Positions 1 to 6,063 are shown, counted from the stretch's first letter. The stretch: DNA of 9,364 nt from Candidatus Bipolaricaulota bacterium (GCA_014360945.1 JACIWM010000043.1:1-9364); one strand, 5' to 3'. Translations and numbers: made by a program. The notes: generated from the sequence alone by a model not told the origin.

Positions 1-48
1 GGCGCGCCGCATGTGCGCATCCGGGACGTGATCGTAGGAGGGCGGTGA
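1..48 (+). CDS. tldD: TldD C-terminus (partial, 5' end outside window)
   Basis: Frame 1 is open from the first base and encodes 15 residues ending in VIVGGR before a TGA at 46-48. A C-terminus of the form G-A-P-H-V-R-I-x-D-x-x-V-G-G matches what I know of TldD metalloproteases, and tldD commonly lies directly upstream of tldE. TldD carries the zinc site of the TldD/TldE heterodimeric protease, which degrades unfolded peptides and processes some modified peptides. The catalytic HExxxH region would be outside the window. The stop overlaps the ATG of the next gene by one base (TGATG), which suggests translational coupling. The call rests on a very short tail plus its neighbour. Confidence 0.75.
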   Translation, partial: GAPHVRIRDVIVGGR

Positions 49-1367
49 TGGATATCCTGGAATTGGCGAAAAAGAAAGCGGAAGCGGCAGAGCTTTACGA
101 GGCCCACACGGAGGCCTTGGGAGTGACCTTCCATGGCGGTGAGGTAGAAAAAGTGGGGACGGAGGCGATCCTGGGCCGGGCGCTGCGGGTGATTGCCAAG
201 GGGAAACTTGGGTTTGCTTCCACGGCCGGCAGTGGTGCTGAAGCGCTGGTGGAAGCAGCCCTGGCCGCCGCCGAGCATGGCGATCCCGCGCCATTCAAAT
301 TCCCGCCGCTTGGGGACGGAACCAAAGTGGAAACCTTTGATCCCGCGGTGCCAAACATTTCCGCCGAGGATCTCCTCACTTGGGGTGAAGAGGCGGTGAA
401 CGTCATCAAGAAGGAGTTTCCCGAGCTCGTGGTAAATGTGTATCTTTCCCGAGCTGTCACGGAGGTGGTCATTCACAACACCGCGGGTGGCGAACGCCGG
501 GAAAAACGCACGAGCCTCTCCTTCACCGTGGGTGTGGAGCGCGTGAAGGAAGGGGACATCTGGCTCGTTTATGAGACCCAGGCCGTGCGCCGCCTTTCCG
601 ATCTGGACCGGAAAAAGTTGGTGGAAAAAATCCTCGAGAAACTGCGGTGGGGAGCGGAGGTGGTTCCACCGCCCACAGGACAGCCGCCGGTGCTCTTCCT
701 CCCAAGCGGCGTGCCCGTTCTTCTCCTTCCCCTCATCCATGGGTTCTCCGGCCTCTCCGTGTTTTTGGGCACAAGCCCCCTCAAGGGGAGGCTTGGTGAA
801 CAGGCATTCCATAAGGACTTCACGCTGGTCGACGATGGTCTCATTCCGTTCGGACCGCGGGCCCGGTCCTTCGACGACGAGGGGCTCCCTGTGGGGAGGC
901 TTCCGTTGGCGGAGGACGGGGTGGTGCGGAACTTCTTCTATGATCTTCGGGCGGCGGCCTTGAACGGGGCGGAGCCCACGGGAAACGGCCTAAAGGGCGG
1001 ACCGTTCGGCGACGGCGGGTTCCGCACCCCGCCTGGCCCTTCCCCGCGCCACCTTGTGATCCAGCCCGGTGAAGGATCCCTTGCGGAGCTCATCCGGGAG
1101 ATGAAGGAAGGCTTGATCGTAAGCGACGTGATCGGGCTTGGGCAAGGAAACATCCAATCCGGAGCGTTCTCCAATAACGTCTCCGTGGGGTTCGTGGTGC
1201 GGGATGGAAAGGTGGTGGGCCGGGTGAAGAACACCATGATCTTCGGGAACGCTTACGAGATCCTGAAGGACGGGCTCATCCAGATAGGCGGGGAGCCGGA
1301 GTGGGTGGGCGGAACTCTACTTACCCCGCCCATTTTGGTGCAGGGCGTGTCCGTGGTCGGCCGCTAA
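48..1367 (+). CDS. tldE: TldE/PmbA family protein, non-catalytic partner of the TldD metalloprotease
   Basis: The 439-residue product is close to the usual ~450 residues of PmbA/TldE. It has an N-terminal part rich in Ala/Glu helix (about residues 1-85), a mixed middle domain, and the typical C-terminal segment (about 363-407) with GLGQGNIQSGAFSNN, VGFVVRDGKVVGRVK and a following FGNAYEIL. There is no HExxxH motif, as expected for TldE rather than TldD. In the family, TldD and TldE form a cytoplasmic heterodimer that degrades unstructured peptides, matures microcin B17 and supports CcdA turnover in E. coli. The ATG at 48 is preferred over the in-frame GTG at 45, because AGGAGG at 36-41 is six bases from the ATG but only three from the GTG. 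The ATG also overlaps the tldD stop. An intrinsic terminator follows 27 bases after the stop. Confidence 0.93.
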   Translation: MDILELAKKKAEAAELYEAHTEALGVTFHGGEVEKVGTEAILGRALRVIAKGKLGFASTAGSGAEALVEAALAAAEHGDPAPFKFPPLGDGTKVETFDPAVPNISAEDLLTWGEEAVNVIKKEFPELVVNVYLSRAVTEVVIHNTAGGERREKRTSLSFTVGVERVKEGDIWLVYETQAVRRLSDLDRKKLVEKILEKLRWGAEVVPPPTGQPPVLFLPSGVPVLLLPLIHGFSGLSVFLGTSPLKGRLGEQAFHKDFTLVDDGLIPFGPRARSFDDEGLPVGRLPLAEDGVVRNFFYDLRAAALNGAEPTGNGLKGGPFGDGGFRTPPGPSPRHLVIQPGEGSLAELIREMKEGLIVSDVIGLGQGNIQSGAFSNNVSVGFVVRDGKVVGRVKNTMIFGNAYEILKDGLIQIGGEPEWVGGTLLTPPILVQGVSVVGR

Positions 1368-1394
1368 GCGAGATCAGGACACGAACAGAGCCCA

Positions 1395-1423
1395 GGCGGG
1401 GCGCAGAGCCCCGCCTTTTCTTT
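1395..1423 (+). terminator. Rho-independent terminator of the tldD-tldE operon
   Basis: A perfect 8-bp GC stem (GGCGGGGC at 1395-1402 with GCCCCGCC at 1408-1415) closes a 5-base loop and is followed by TTTTCTTT. This is a textbook intrinsic terminator on the plus strand, placed just after the tldE stop and just before the next promoter. Confidence 0.92.
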
Positions 1424-1441
1424 CCCCCACCCCTTGACTTT

Positions 1442-1459
1442 GTAACAGTGTGATGTTAC
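1442..1459 (+). promoter_or_regulatory. Candidate operator: inverted repeat within P1
   Basis: GTAACA-GTGTGA-TGTTAC is a perfect 6+6 bp dyad with a 6-base centre. It lies in the promoter spacer and overlaps the -10. A dyad between -35 and -10 is the usual operator position for MerR-type regulators, and a MerR-type HTH gene (1825-2475) is encoded just downstream, so autoregulation is a reasonable inference. The 17-base spacer is shorter than the 19-20 bases of classical MerR-activated promoters, so simple repression by this or another regulator is equally possible. Confidence 0.55.
1445..1458 (+). repeat. Direct repeat copy 1 (ACAGTGTGATGTTA)
   Basis: A 14-bp sequence identical to 1690-1703, 245 bases downstream. 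In both copies it occupies the same place between the -35 and -10 boxes, so it is probably a shared regulator-binding element rather than a chance repeat. Confidence 0.8.
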
Positions 1460-1479
1460 TCTAGGGGTGGAGGTGGACA

Positions 1480-1698
1480 ATGACAATGATGGGATTTGCC
1501 CGGTTCTGTGTATCTGGAGCGTGGCCGGAGGAGGTGGTGGCCAAGCTTTTGGACCTCTCCTCCGCCCTAAATGGCTCTGCCCCGCCGGAAGTTTCTAAAG
1601 GGGGAAACGCCCGGAAAAGCTTTAGGCTTCGCGTGTTAAACCTGCTTCGGCTCAAGCGCGCCGTGAGGATCGCCCCCGTTGACGGCGGCACAGTGTGA
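1480..1698 (+). CDS. Small protein 1 (72 residues), paralogue of the next small ORF; unknown family
   Basis: I do not recognise this family. GGAGGT (1469-1474) lies 5 bases before the ATG at 1480; ATGs at 1486 and 1489 are alternatives. The N-terminal part carries FARFCVSGAWPEEVVAKL, which recurs in the next ORF as FAVFGVSALWPPEILAKL. Over 21 aligned codons (1486-1548 against 1730-1792), 12 residues are identical and 9 of those use synonymous codons differing only at the third base, so both ORFs are probably translated and selected. The C-terminal half (about residues 40-72) is rich in Arg/Lys with a likely helix (SFRLRVLNLLRLKRAV) and has no counterpart in copy 2. No signal peptide or clear membrane segment is seen. 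It follows promoter P1 and contains the -35 of P2 at its 3' end. It may be a small regulatory or leader protein for the regulator-bactofilin operon. Confidence 0.62.
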   Translation: MTMMGFARFCVSGAWPEEVVAKLLDLSSALNGSAPPEVSKGGNARKSFRLRVLNLLRLKRAVRIAPVDGGTV

Positions 1699-1707
1699 TG
1701 TTATATT
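1679..1707 (+). promoter_or_regulatory. Promoter P2, duplicated copy of P1, upstream of small ORF 2
   Basis: TTGACG (1679-1684), a 17-base spacer and TATATT (1702-1707), with TGT at 1699-1701 as an extended -10. The architecture is identical to P1, including the shared ACAGTGTGATGTTA, but the -10 is closer to consensus (5 of 6). The -35 lies inside the 3' end of small ORF 1, whose stop codon (1696-1698) falls within the spacer. The dyad is less perfect here (GGCACA against TGTTAT), so the two promoters may respond differently to the same factor. Confidence 0.68.
1690..1703 (+). repeat. Direct repeat copy 2 (ACAGTGTGATGTTA)
   Basis: Identical to 1445-1458 and in the same register relative to the -35/-10 boxes of P2. 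It overlaps the stop codon of small ORF 1. Confidence 0.8.
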
Positions 1708-1726
1708 TGGCCGGGAGGTGATGGTT

Positions 1727-1846
1727 ATGATGCTCAGCTTCGCGGTGTTCGGCGTTTCCGCCCTGTGGCCCCCCGAAATCCTCGCTAAACTCGGGAATGG
1801 GGTGGGAAGGGAGGTGAGGCCCTCGTGGAGCCCCCTGAGGAGCTGA
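1727..1846 (+). CDS. Small protein 2 (39 residues), paralogue of small protein 1; unknown family
   Basis: This small ORF starts MMLSFAVFGVS and continues LWPPEILAKLG, matching the N-terminal motif of small protein 1 (see the synonymous-codon evidence there). GGAGGT (1714-1719) is 7 bases from the ATG at 1727; an in-frame ATG at 1721 is too close and the ATG at 1730 is also possible. The basic C-terminal tail of copy 1 is missing; this copy ends in a short unrelated tail (PSWSPLRS). Its last 22 bases overlap the start of the regulator gene at 1825 in another frame, so translation of the ORF may be coupled to that gene as a leader peptide. It could be a shortened duplicate or a functional leader. 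The function is unknown. Confidence 0.55.
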   Translation: MMLSFAVFGVSALWPPEILAKLGNGVGREVRPSWSPLRS

Positions 1847-2475
1847 TCCCCAAAAAGGAGGTCCTCCGCCTCACCGGCATCTCCTACGGCCAGCTCTACC
1901 GCTGGAAGCGCCTGGGCCTCATCCCCGAAGCCTGGTTCATCCGCCGCTCCACCTTCACCGGCCAGGAGACCTTCTTCCCCAAGGAGAAGATCCTCAAACG
2001 CATCGAGGACATCCTCCGCCTCAAGGACCAGTACCCGTTAGAGGAGCTCGTGCGCCTCCTTTCCCCAGAGGTCGTGCCGGCGGAGGTGGCCCATCCCGAT
2101 CCCTCCACCCTTGCGCCCATCGGCCCGGAGGGAAAGGAGCTCCTCTGGAAGACCGGGGAGCACACGTTCACCGAGCTTGTGGCCCTGGCCTGCGGAGCGG
2201 AGGCCTTGCGCCGCGGGGCAAAAAGCCCGGAGGGGAAACTCCTTGTGGAGGCGGTAAGGGGGGCCGAGGAGGCGATTCGCGCGCCCACCGGTTTTTCCGT
2301 GATCCTTGCCGAGAAAAACGTGGAACGCGAGGGTTTCTTCTTCAAGGCCCCTTTAGCTCTGGTCGGCCGGGAGCCCATCCTTTTGGATCCCGAGTGCCGG
2401 GTCAAGGTCCGGCTGGACCTGGAAAAAATAGTGGAAGCAGTGAAATTGGCCCTGGGAGGTGAAGAGCGTGAGTGA
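1825..2475 (+). CDS. yhbD: YhbD-like (DUF4004) MerR-type HTH regulator
   Basis: The 216-residue product begins with a winged-helix HTH of MerR type: IPKKEVLRLTG (8-18), ISYGQLYRWKRLGLIPE (19-35), WFIRRSTFTGQETFFPK (37-53), then a helical segment ILKRIEDILRLKD (56-68) and PLEELVRLLSPE (71-82). This arrangement, notably the SYGQLYRWKR and FTGQETFFPK blocks, is characteristic of Bacillus YhbD-like proteins. In Bacillus subtilis yhbD precedes yhbE and yhbF, which encode bactofilins, and the same order is seen here. The C-terminal half (about 100-216) is a less familiar alpha/beta region with no catalytic motif I can name; it may sense a ligand. The GTG start at 1825 is supported by GGAGGTGA at 1810-1817. 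The gene overlaps the preceding small ORF by 22 bases and the bactofilin gene by 8. It probably controls P1/P2 through the dyad there (inference). Confidence 0.85.
   Translation: MEPPEELIPKKEVLRLTGISYGQLYRWKRLGLIPEAWFIRRSTFTGQETFFPKEKILKRIEDILRLKDQYPLEELVRLLSPEVVPAEVAHPDPSTLAPIGPEGKELLWKTGEHTFTELVALACGAEALRRGAKSPEGKLLVEAVRGAEEAIRAPTGFSVILAEKNVEREGFFFKAPLALVGREPILLDPECRVKVRLDLEKIVEAVKLALGGEERE
2455..2462 (+). promoter_or_regulatory. Ribosome binding site deciding the bactofilin start
   Basis: GGAGGTGA lies 5 bases before the GTG at 2468. The upstream in-frame GTG at 2459 falls inside this site and has no ribosome binding site of its own, so 2468 is the better start. Confidence 0.75.
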
Positions 2476-3199
2476 GCGGAATGTGACCATTTCCGGATCG
2501 GGCCGGATCGAGGGCGGAACCTACGGCACGGTGAAGATCGCCGGCTCCGGCAGAGTCGTGGGCGACCTCACTGCTGAAGAGTTCAAGGCCGCGGGCTCGG
2601 CCAAGGTGGAGGGAAATTTGCGGGCCCAAAAATTCGAGGCCGCCGGGTCCTTCAAGTGCGAGGGCGATTTGGTGGTGGACGAAGGGGAGGCCGCGGGCTC
2701 CTGCAAGGTGGTGGGCCGGATCAAGGCCAAGGAGCTGAAGCTGGCCGGTTCCGTCCACGCTAAGTCCATCAGCGGCGGGTACTTCCGGGCCGGTGGGGCC
2801 CTCACCGTGGAGGAGAACGTGGAGGTGGAGACGTTCCGCATCATCGGGGCCTTCGAGATCGGCGGGCTTCTTTCCGCGGATCGGGTGGAGGTGGAGCTGG
2901 AGGGGCGAGCCCGCGCTCGGGAGATCGGGGGCGAGAAAATCCTCGTCCGTGCCGGCCAAAGAAGTCTGGGTGGGCTCATCACCACCGCCCTTAGCCTCCT
3001 CTTCGGCCAAAGCTCGACAAAGGAGCTTTCCGCGGAGGTCATCGAGGGCGACGAGGTGGAGCTGGAGGCCACCCAGGCCAAGCTTGTGCGCGGCGGGAAA
3101 GTGAAGATCGGCCCGGGCTGCCGCATCGAGCGGGTGGAATACACCGAGTCGTTGGAGGTGGCACCGGGCGCGGTGGTGAAAGAGGAGGTGAAGGGATGA
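2468..3199 (+). CDS. Bactofilin-like polymer-forming protein (YhbE/YhbF type)
   Basis: The 243-residue product is a beta-solenoid protein of the bactofilin/polymer-forming cytoskeletal class, similar in length and pattern to Bacillus YhbE/YhbF (BacE/BacF), which are linked to flagellar assembly and motility. An AGS triplet recurs at residues 25, 42, 59, 76 and 93, an exact 17-residue period that gives one solenoid turn each. A further block (about 100-140) is Gly-rich and less regular. The C-terminal part contains AREIGGEKILVRA, then a short hydrophobic loop (GGLITTALSLLFG, about 168-180), then EVIEGDEVELE, AKLVRGGKVKIGPGCRIERVEY, typical of the YhbE/F branch. There is no signal peptide, so it is cytoplasmic; the hydrophobic loop could contact the membrane. 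It overlaps yhbD by 8 bases and the next gene by 4 (ATGA), and probably polymerises with or on the adjacent membrane protein (inference). Confidence 0.87.
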   Translation: MSERNVTISGSGRIEGGTYGTVKIAGSGRVVGDLTAEEFKAAGSAKVEGNLRAQKFEAAGSFKCEGDLVVDEGEAAGSCKVVGRIKAKELKLAGSVHAKSISGGYFRAGGALTVEENVEVETFRIIGAFEIGGLLSADRVEVELEGRARAREIGGEKILVRAGQRSLGGLITTALSLLFGQSSTKELSAEVIEGDEVELEATQAKLVRGGKVKIGPGCRIERVEYTESLEVAPGAVVKEEVKG

Positions 3200-3558
3200 G
3201 TCTTCTTTCGCGGCTGGCGTGGAAGGCGCGCATGGTGGTGGAGCTCGCCTTGGGCCTTCCCTTCCGCATTGTAGGCACCGTTTTGGGAAGCACCTTGGGC
3301 GGGGTTTGCGGATCTTTGGGAGGGGTGGCAGGAGTGCTCGGAGGAATCATCGCCGCAGCGGTCGCCCTTCCCATCGTTATCTTCGTGATGGGCCTCGTTT
3401 TGGCCATCGTCGTGCCGGTAGTGACCTTTGTCGTGGGCCTTGTGGCCCTTGGTGTGGTCCTTGCCGTGCTTTTCTCCCCGGTCTTTTTCCTCTGGGCAAG
3501 GGAACGGCAAAAGAGGGCGCTTGAGCGGTGGAAGAAAGAGCTCGAGCGCTGGAGGTAA
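3196..3558 (+). CDS. Small glycine-zipper membrane protein
   Basis: I recognise no named family. The 120-residue product has a short basic N-terminus (LSRLAWKARM), then a Gly-rich hydrophobic stretch with glycines at 27, 31, 35, 39 and 43, an exact Gly-x3-Gly ladder, followed by two long hydrophobic segments (about 51-73 and 75-100) separated by Pro74. It ends in a charged, probably helical tail (101-120, REx2KRALERWKKELERW) that could form a coiled coil or amphipathic helix in the cytoplasm. Glycine zippers of this kind pack transmembrane helices tightly and occur in oligomeric membrane proteins. Its ATG overlaps the bactofilin stop (ATGA), and GAGGTGAAGGG lies just upstream. From the neighbourhood it may anchor the bactofilin or the DUF4097 protein to the membrane (inference). 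Confidence 0.82.
   Translation: MSLLSRLAWKARMVVELALGLPFRIVGTVLGSTLGGVCGSLGGVAGVLGGIIAAAVALPIVIFVMGLVLAIVVPVVTFVVGLVALGVVLAVLFSPVFFLWARERQKRALERWKKELERWR
3551..3556 (+). promoter_or_regulatory. Ribosome binding site deciding the DUF4097 start
   Basis: GGAGGT is 4 bases before the ATG at 3561. The longer in-frame reading from a GTG at 3528 has no such site and lies wholly inside the preceding gene, so 3561 is preferred. The site overlaps the stop codon of the preceding gene. Confidence 0.75.
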
Positions 3559-3560
3559 AA

Positions 3561-4394
3561 ATGCGTCGGGGCAAGATAAACCGAAGTTTTCAGGTCACGG
3601 GGGCCCTGCGCGCGGAAGTTGTGGGCGGCTCAAGCGATGTGCTTCTCCGCTCCCACGATAAGGCCGAGGCGGAGGTGGAGCTTCAATACGAAGTCCACGG
3701 ATGGGGACGAATGGCGGAGGACGTGGAGAAATCTCTTTTAGCCTCGCCGCCCTTGTCCTTCTCCGATGGAATTCTCCGGGTCGGACCGGAACCGGACGGG
3801 GTGAGCCTGGACTATCGCCTTACCCTTCCCCCTGAGACGGAAGTGGAGGTGGAAGTGGGTTCGGGGGATGTCGCGGCCGAAGGGCTTTCCAAAAGCCTGC
3901 GTCTCATCACCGGCTCCGGGGATGTGGTCCTCAGGGCTTTGAGCGGGGAGGTGCGCATCCGCTGCGGAAACGGGGACATAAAGCTCTCCCGAGTGTTCGG
4001 AGCGGTGAACATCCGCACAGGAAGCGGCGACATTTTCGGCAAGGAGGTGAAAGGCGACCTTGACTTGGAAACGGGCTCGGGCGATGTGGCCTTGACCTTC
4101 GTGGAAGGGGAGGTCCGTATCCTCACCGGAAGCGGCGATGTGAAGCTGAAAGGAGATCTTTCCGAAAGCACCTGGAAAATTCGGACAAGCTCCGGCGATG
4201 TTTTCCTTATCCTTCCCGAGGACACGGAAGCGGAGGTCTTCCTGCGTACGGATTTTGGAGACATCGAGTGCGAATTTCCTTTGGACGCCGAGGAAATTCG
4301 GGAGGGTCGGCTCCACGGCTGCATCGGAGAAAAACCGAAGGGCCGCATCTATGTGGAGACCGCGACCGGCGACATTTTTATAGACAAGGCTTAA
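3561..4394 (+). CDS. DUF4097-type beta-strand repeat protein
   Basis: The 277-residue product has an N-terminal beta-rich region (1-90) and then a striking series of GSGDV/GNGDI/SSGDV repeats. Their aspartates fall at residues 103, 121, 139, 157, 175 and 193, an exact 18-residue period, then at 213, 234 and 271 with looser spacing. This is the signature of DUF4097 (adhesin-like, beta-solenoid) proteins. No enzyme motif is present. No signal peptide or membrane segment is seen, so it is probably cytoplasmic, although DUF4097 domains elsewhere are often fused to membrane regions or follow small membrane or anti-sigma-like proteins. The gene begins 2 bases after the membrane-protein stop and ends 11 bases before the DUF885 gene. 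It may stack with the bactofilin in a scaffold, since both are solenoids (inference). Confidence 0.87.
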   Translation: MRRGKINRSFQVTGALRAEVVGGSSDVLLRSHDKAEAEVELQYEVHGWGRMAEDVEKSLLASPPLSFSDGILRVGPEPDGVSLDYRLTLPPETEVEVEVGSGDVAAEGLSKSLRLITGSGDVVLRALSGEVRIRCGNGDIKLSRVFGAVNIRTGSGDIFGKEVKGDLDLETGSGDVALTFVEGEVRILTGSGDVKLKGDLSESTWKIRTSSGDVFLILPEDTEAEVFLRTDFGDIECEFPLDAEEIREGRLHGCIGEKPKGRIYVETATGDIFIDKA

Positions 4395-4405
4395 GAGAGG
4401 ACGCG

Positions 4406-6049
4406 ATGGCCCACGTTTCCGAGCAGGATTTCTACAAGCGCTTTGAGGATTGGTTCTCCCGCTTTTTGGAGGGAAACCCGGTGGCGGCGACCCAGCTTGG
4501 TGATCATCGCTTCGATCACCGCCTGGGCGAACATAGCGCCCAAGCCCGGGCTCGGGAAGAAAAACTTCTGCGGGAAGCTTTGGCGGAACTGGAGGCGGCA
4601 AATACCGAGGGATGGAGCCTTGATGCCCAAGTGGACCATACTTTGGTCGTCCGTCTTGTGCGCTCATTTCTGCGGGAGTTCCAAAAACGGCGGGTATTTG
4701 AGCGGAATCCCTCCTTCTACCTCATGGAGGCCGTGGGCGGGGTGGGCCTCCTTCTTCTGCGGGATTTCGCACCTTTTCCAAAAAGACTTGAGAGCGTTCG
4801 AGGCAGGCTCAGCGAGGTTCCCCGTGTCCTTCGCGAAGGGAAGGAAAACCTTGAGCCGCGCAAAGTTCCTAAAGTGTGGGCGGAAATCGCCCTGGAGGGA
4901 GCCCGCCGAAGCCTTCCCTTCTTTCGCTTCGTCATCCCCGTTCTGAGCCTAGGAGTGCCTCGGCTCGCTCCCAAGATCATGCGGGAAAGCCGGCGGGCCG
5001 CCCGAGCCCTGTCCGATTACGCCCTGTTTTTGGAGCGGGAAATCCTCCCCAAAGCCCAAGGGGATTTCGCTGCCGGAAAGGAACTTTTCGAGGAAATCCT
5101 TCACGAGGATCACATGCTCCCCTACTCCGCGGAGGAGCTTTTGGAGCTGGGCTGGAGGATTTTGGAGGAGACGCGGCGCGAGATGGACGCCCTGGCCAAG
5201 AAAATTGCGCCGGGAAAATCGGCGCGGGAGATCATTGAGGACGCCAAAAATCATTATCCCCGGCCGGGCGAGCTTCTTTTCGTGTATCGCCGGGAGATGG
5301 CAAAAGCCCGGGAATTCGTGGAGAAAAAGGGGATCATGACCATTCCTGAAGGGGAAAAACTCGTGGTGAAACCCACTCCGCCCGCTTTGCGGGCCACCAT
5401 GCCCTACGCCGCGTACATGATGCCCGGCCCCCTTGAGGAAAAGCAGGAAGGGATTTTCCTCGTCACCCCGGTGGAGCGTTTCCTGCCCCGGCAAGTGAGG
5501 GAAGAAAAGCTTCGGGGTCATAACTTCGCGAAGATCCCGGTCACTGTGGTCCACGAGGCCTACCCCGGCCATCATCTGCAGCTCGTTTTTGCCAACCGCT
5601 ACGCCAAAACTCTTCCTCGGAAGCTGGGAAGCGCCCTTTCCTCCCTTTTCGTGGAGGGTTGGGCATTTTATTGCGAGGAGCTCATGGAGAGTTTGGGATA
5701 TCTGGCCGATCCGGTGCAGAAGCTGGCGCGTCTTCAGGACCAGCTTTGGCGCGCAGCCCGCATCATCCTCGATGTCTCCTTGCACGTGAAAGGGATGAGC
5801 GTCGAAGAAGGGGTGGAATTCCTGGTGCGGGAAGCAGGGCTGGAGCGAACCAATGCTTTGGCCGAAGTGCGTCGTTACACCATGAGTCCCACCCAGCCCC
5901 TTTCCTACCTCGTAGGCAAACTCGAGATCCTGAAGCTGATCGAGAACTATAAAAATAGGAGGCCCGGCGCGAGCCTGCGGGAGATCCACGACGCCATTCT
6001 CTCCTGCGGCTCCCTCCCTCCTCGGCTTCTTGCGCGCCTTTTGCTCTGA
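4406..6049 (+). CDS. DUF885 family putative metallopeptidase
   Basis: The 547-residue product has the hallmark DUF885 motif HEAYPGHHLQ (residues 383-392), with H383, E384 and H389/H390 as likely zinc-site residues. Downstream it has FVEGWAFYCEELM (about 415-427), whose Glu417 or a following Glu is a likely third ligand, and a C-terminal RYTMSPTQPLSYLVGKLEILKL block (about 490-511). These are as expected for the family, which resembles HExxH-type peptidases. Substrate and activity are unproven; peptidase action on short peptides is the usual inference. Length is in the family range (550-600). Unlike many members it has no N-terminal signal peptide, so it is probably cytoplasmic. The ATG at 4406 has GAGAGG (4395-4400) 5 bases upstream; a longer in-frame ORF from 4268 only reads through the preceding gene. 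The next gene starts 14 bases after its stop. Confidence 0.88.
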   Translation: MAHVSEQDFYKRFEDWFSRFLEGNPVAATQLGDHRFDHRLGEHSAQARAREEKLLREALAELEAANTEGWSLDAQVDHTLVVRLVRSFLREFQKRRVFERNPSFYLMEAVGGVGLLLLRDFAPFPKRLESVRGRLSEVPRVLREGKENLEPRKVPKVWAEIALEGARRSLPFFRFVIPVLSLGVPRLAPKIMRESRRAARALSDYALFLEREILPKAQGDFAAGKELFEEILHEDHMLPYSAEELLELGWRILEETRREMDALAKKIAPGKSAREIIEDAKNHYPRPGELLFVYRREMAKAREFVEKKGIMTIPEGEKLVVKPTPPALRATMPYAAYMMPGPLEEKQEGIFLVTPVERFLPRQVREEKLRGHNFAKIPVTVVHEAYPGHHLQLVFANRYAKTLPRKLGSALSSLFVEGWAFYCEELMESLGYLADPVQKLARLQDQLWRAARIILDVSLHVKGMSVEEGVEFLVREAGLERTNALAEVRRYTMSPTQPLSYLVGKLEILKLIENYKNRRPGASLREIHDAILSCGSLPPRLLARLLL

Positions 6050-6063
6050 AAAGGGGGCGAAAG

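Larger units (their letters stand above)
1434..1462 (+). promoter_or_regulatory. Promoter P1 with extended -10, upstream of small ORF 1
   Basis: A -35 box TTGACT (1434-1439) is separated by 17 bases from TACTCT (1457-1462). TGT (1454-1456) directly precedes the -10, giving an extended -10 element. The -10 itself is weak (3 of 6 matches to consensus), so activation may be needed. It sits right after the terminator and 18 bases before the first small ORF, which is where the operon promoter is expected. Confidence 0.7.

Noticed and set aside
1..8. GGCGCGCC palindrome at the window start
   Set aside because: It falls in the tldD coding frame (Gly-Ala-Pro) and is expected by chance in GC-rich coding DNA.
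1461..1691. 76-residue minus-strand ORF opposite small protein 1
   Set aside because: The plus-strand reading is supported by a ribosome binding site, a promoter and a paralogue with synonymous substitutions; the minus-strand reading has none of these.
2402..3510. Long open frames on the minus strand opposite the bactofilin and membrane-protein genes
   Set aside because: They are shadows of GC-rich coding sequence: low-complexity products rich in Pro, Ser, Arg and His, no ribosome binding sites, and opposite to well-supported plus-strand genes.
4268..4405. N-terminal extension of the DUF885 protein
   Set aside because: The extension lies inside the DUF4097 gene in another frame and reads Arg-rich nonsense; the ATG at 4406 has a proper ribosome binding site.
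4949..5989. 346-residue open frame on the minus strand
   Set aside because: It lies opposite the DUF885 gene, whose motifs are intact; the shadow product resembles no family and is rich in His, Pro and Gly.
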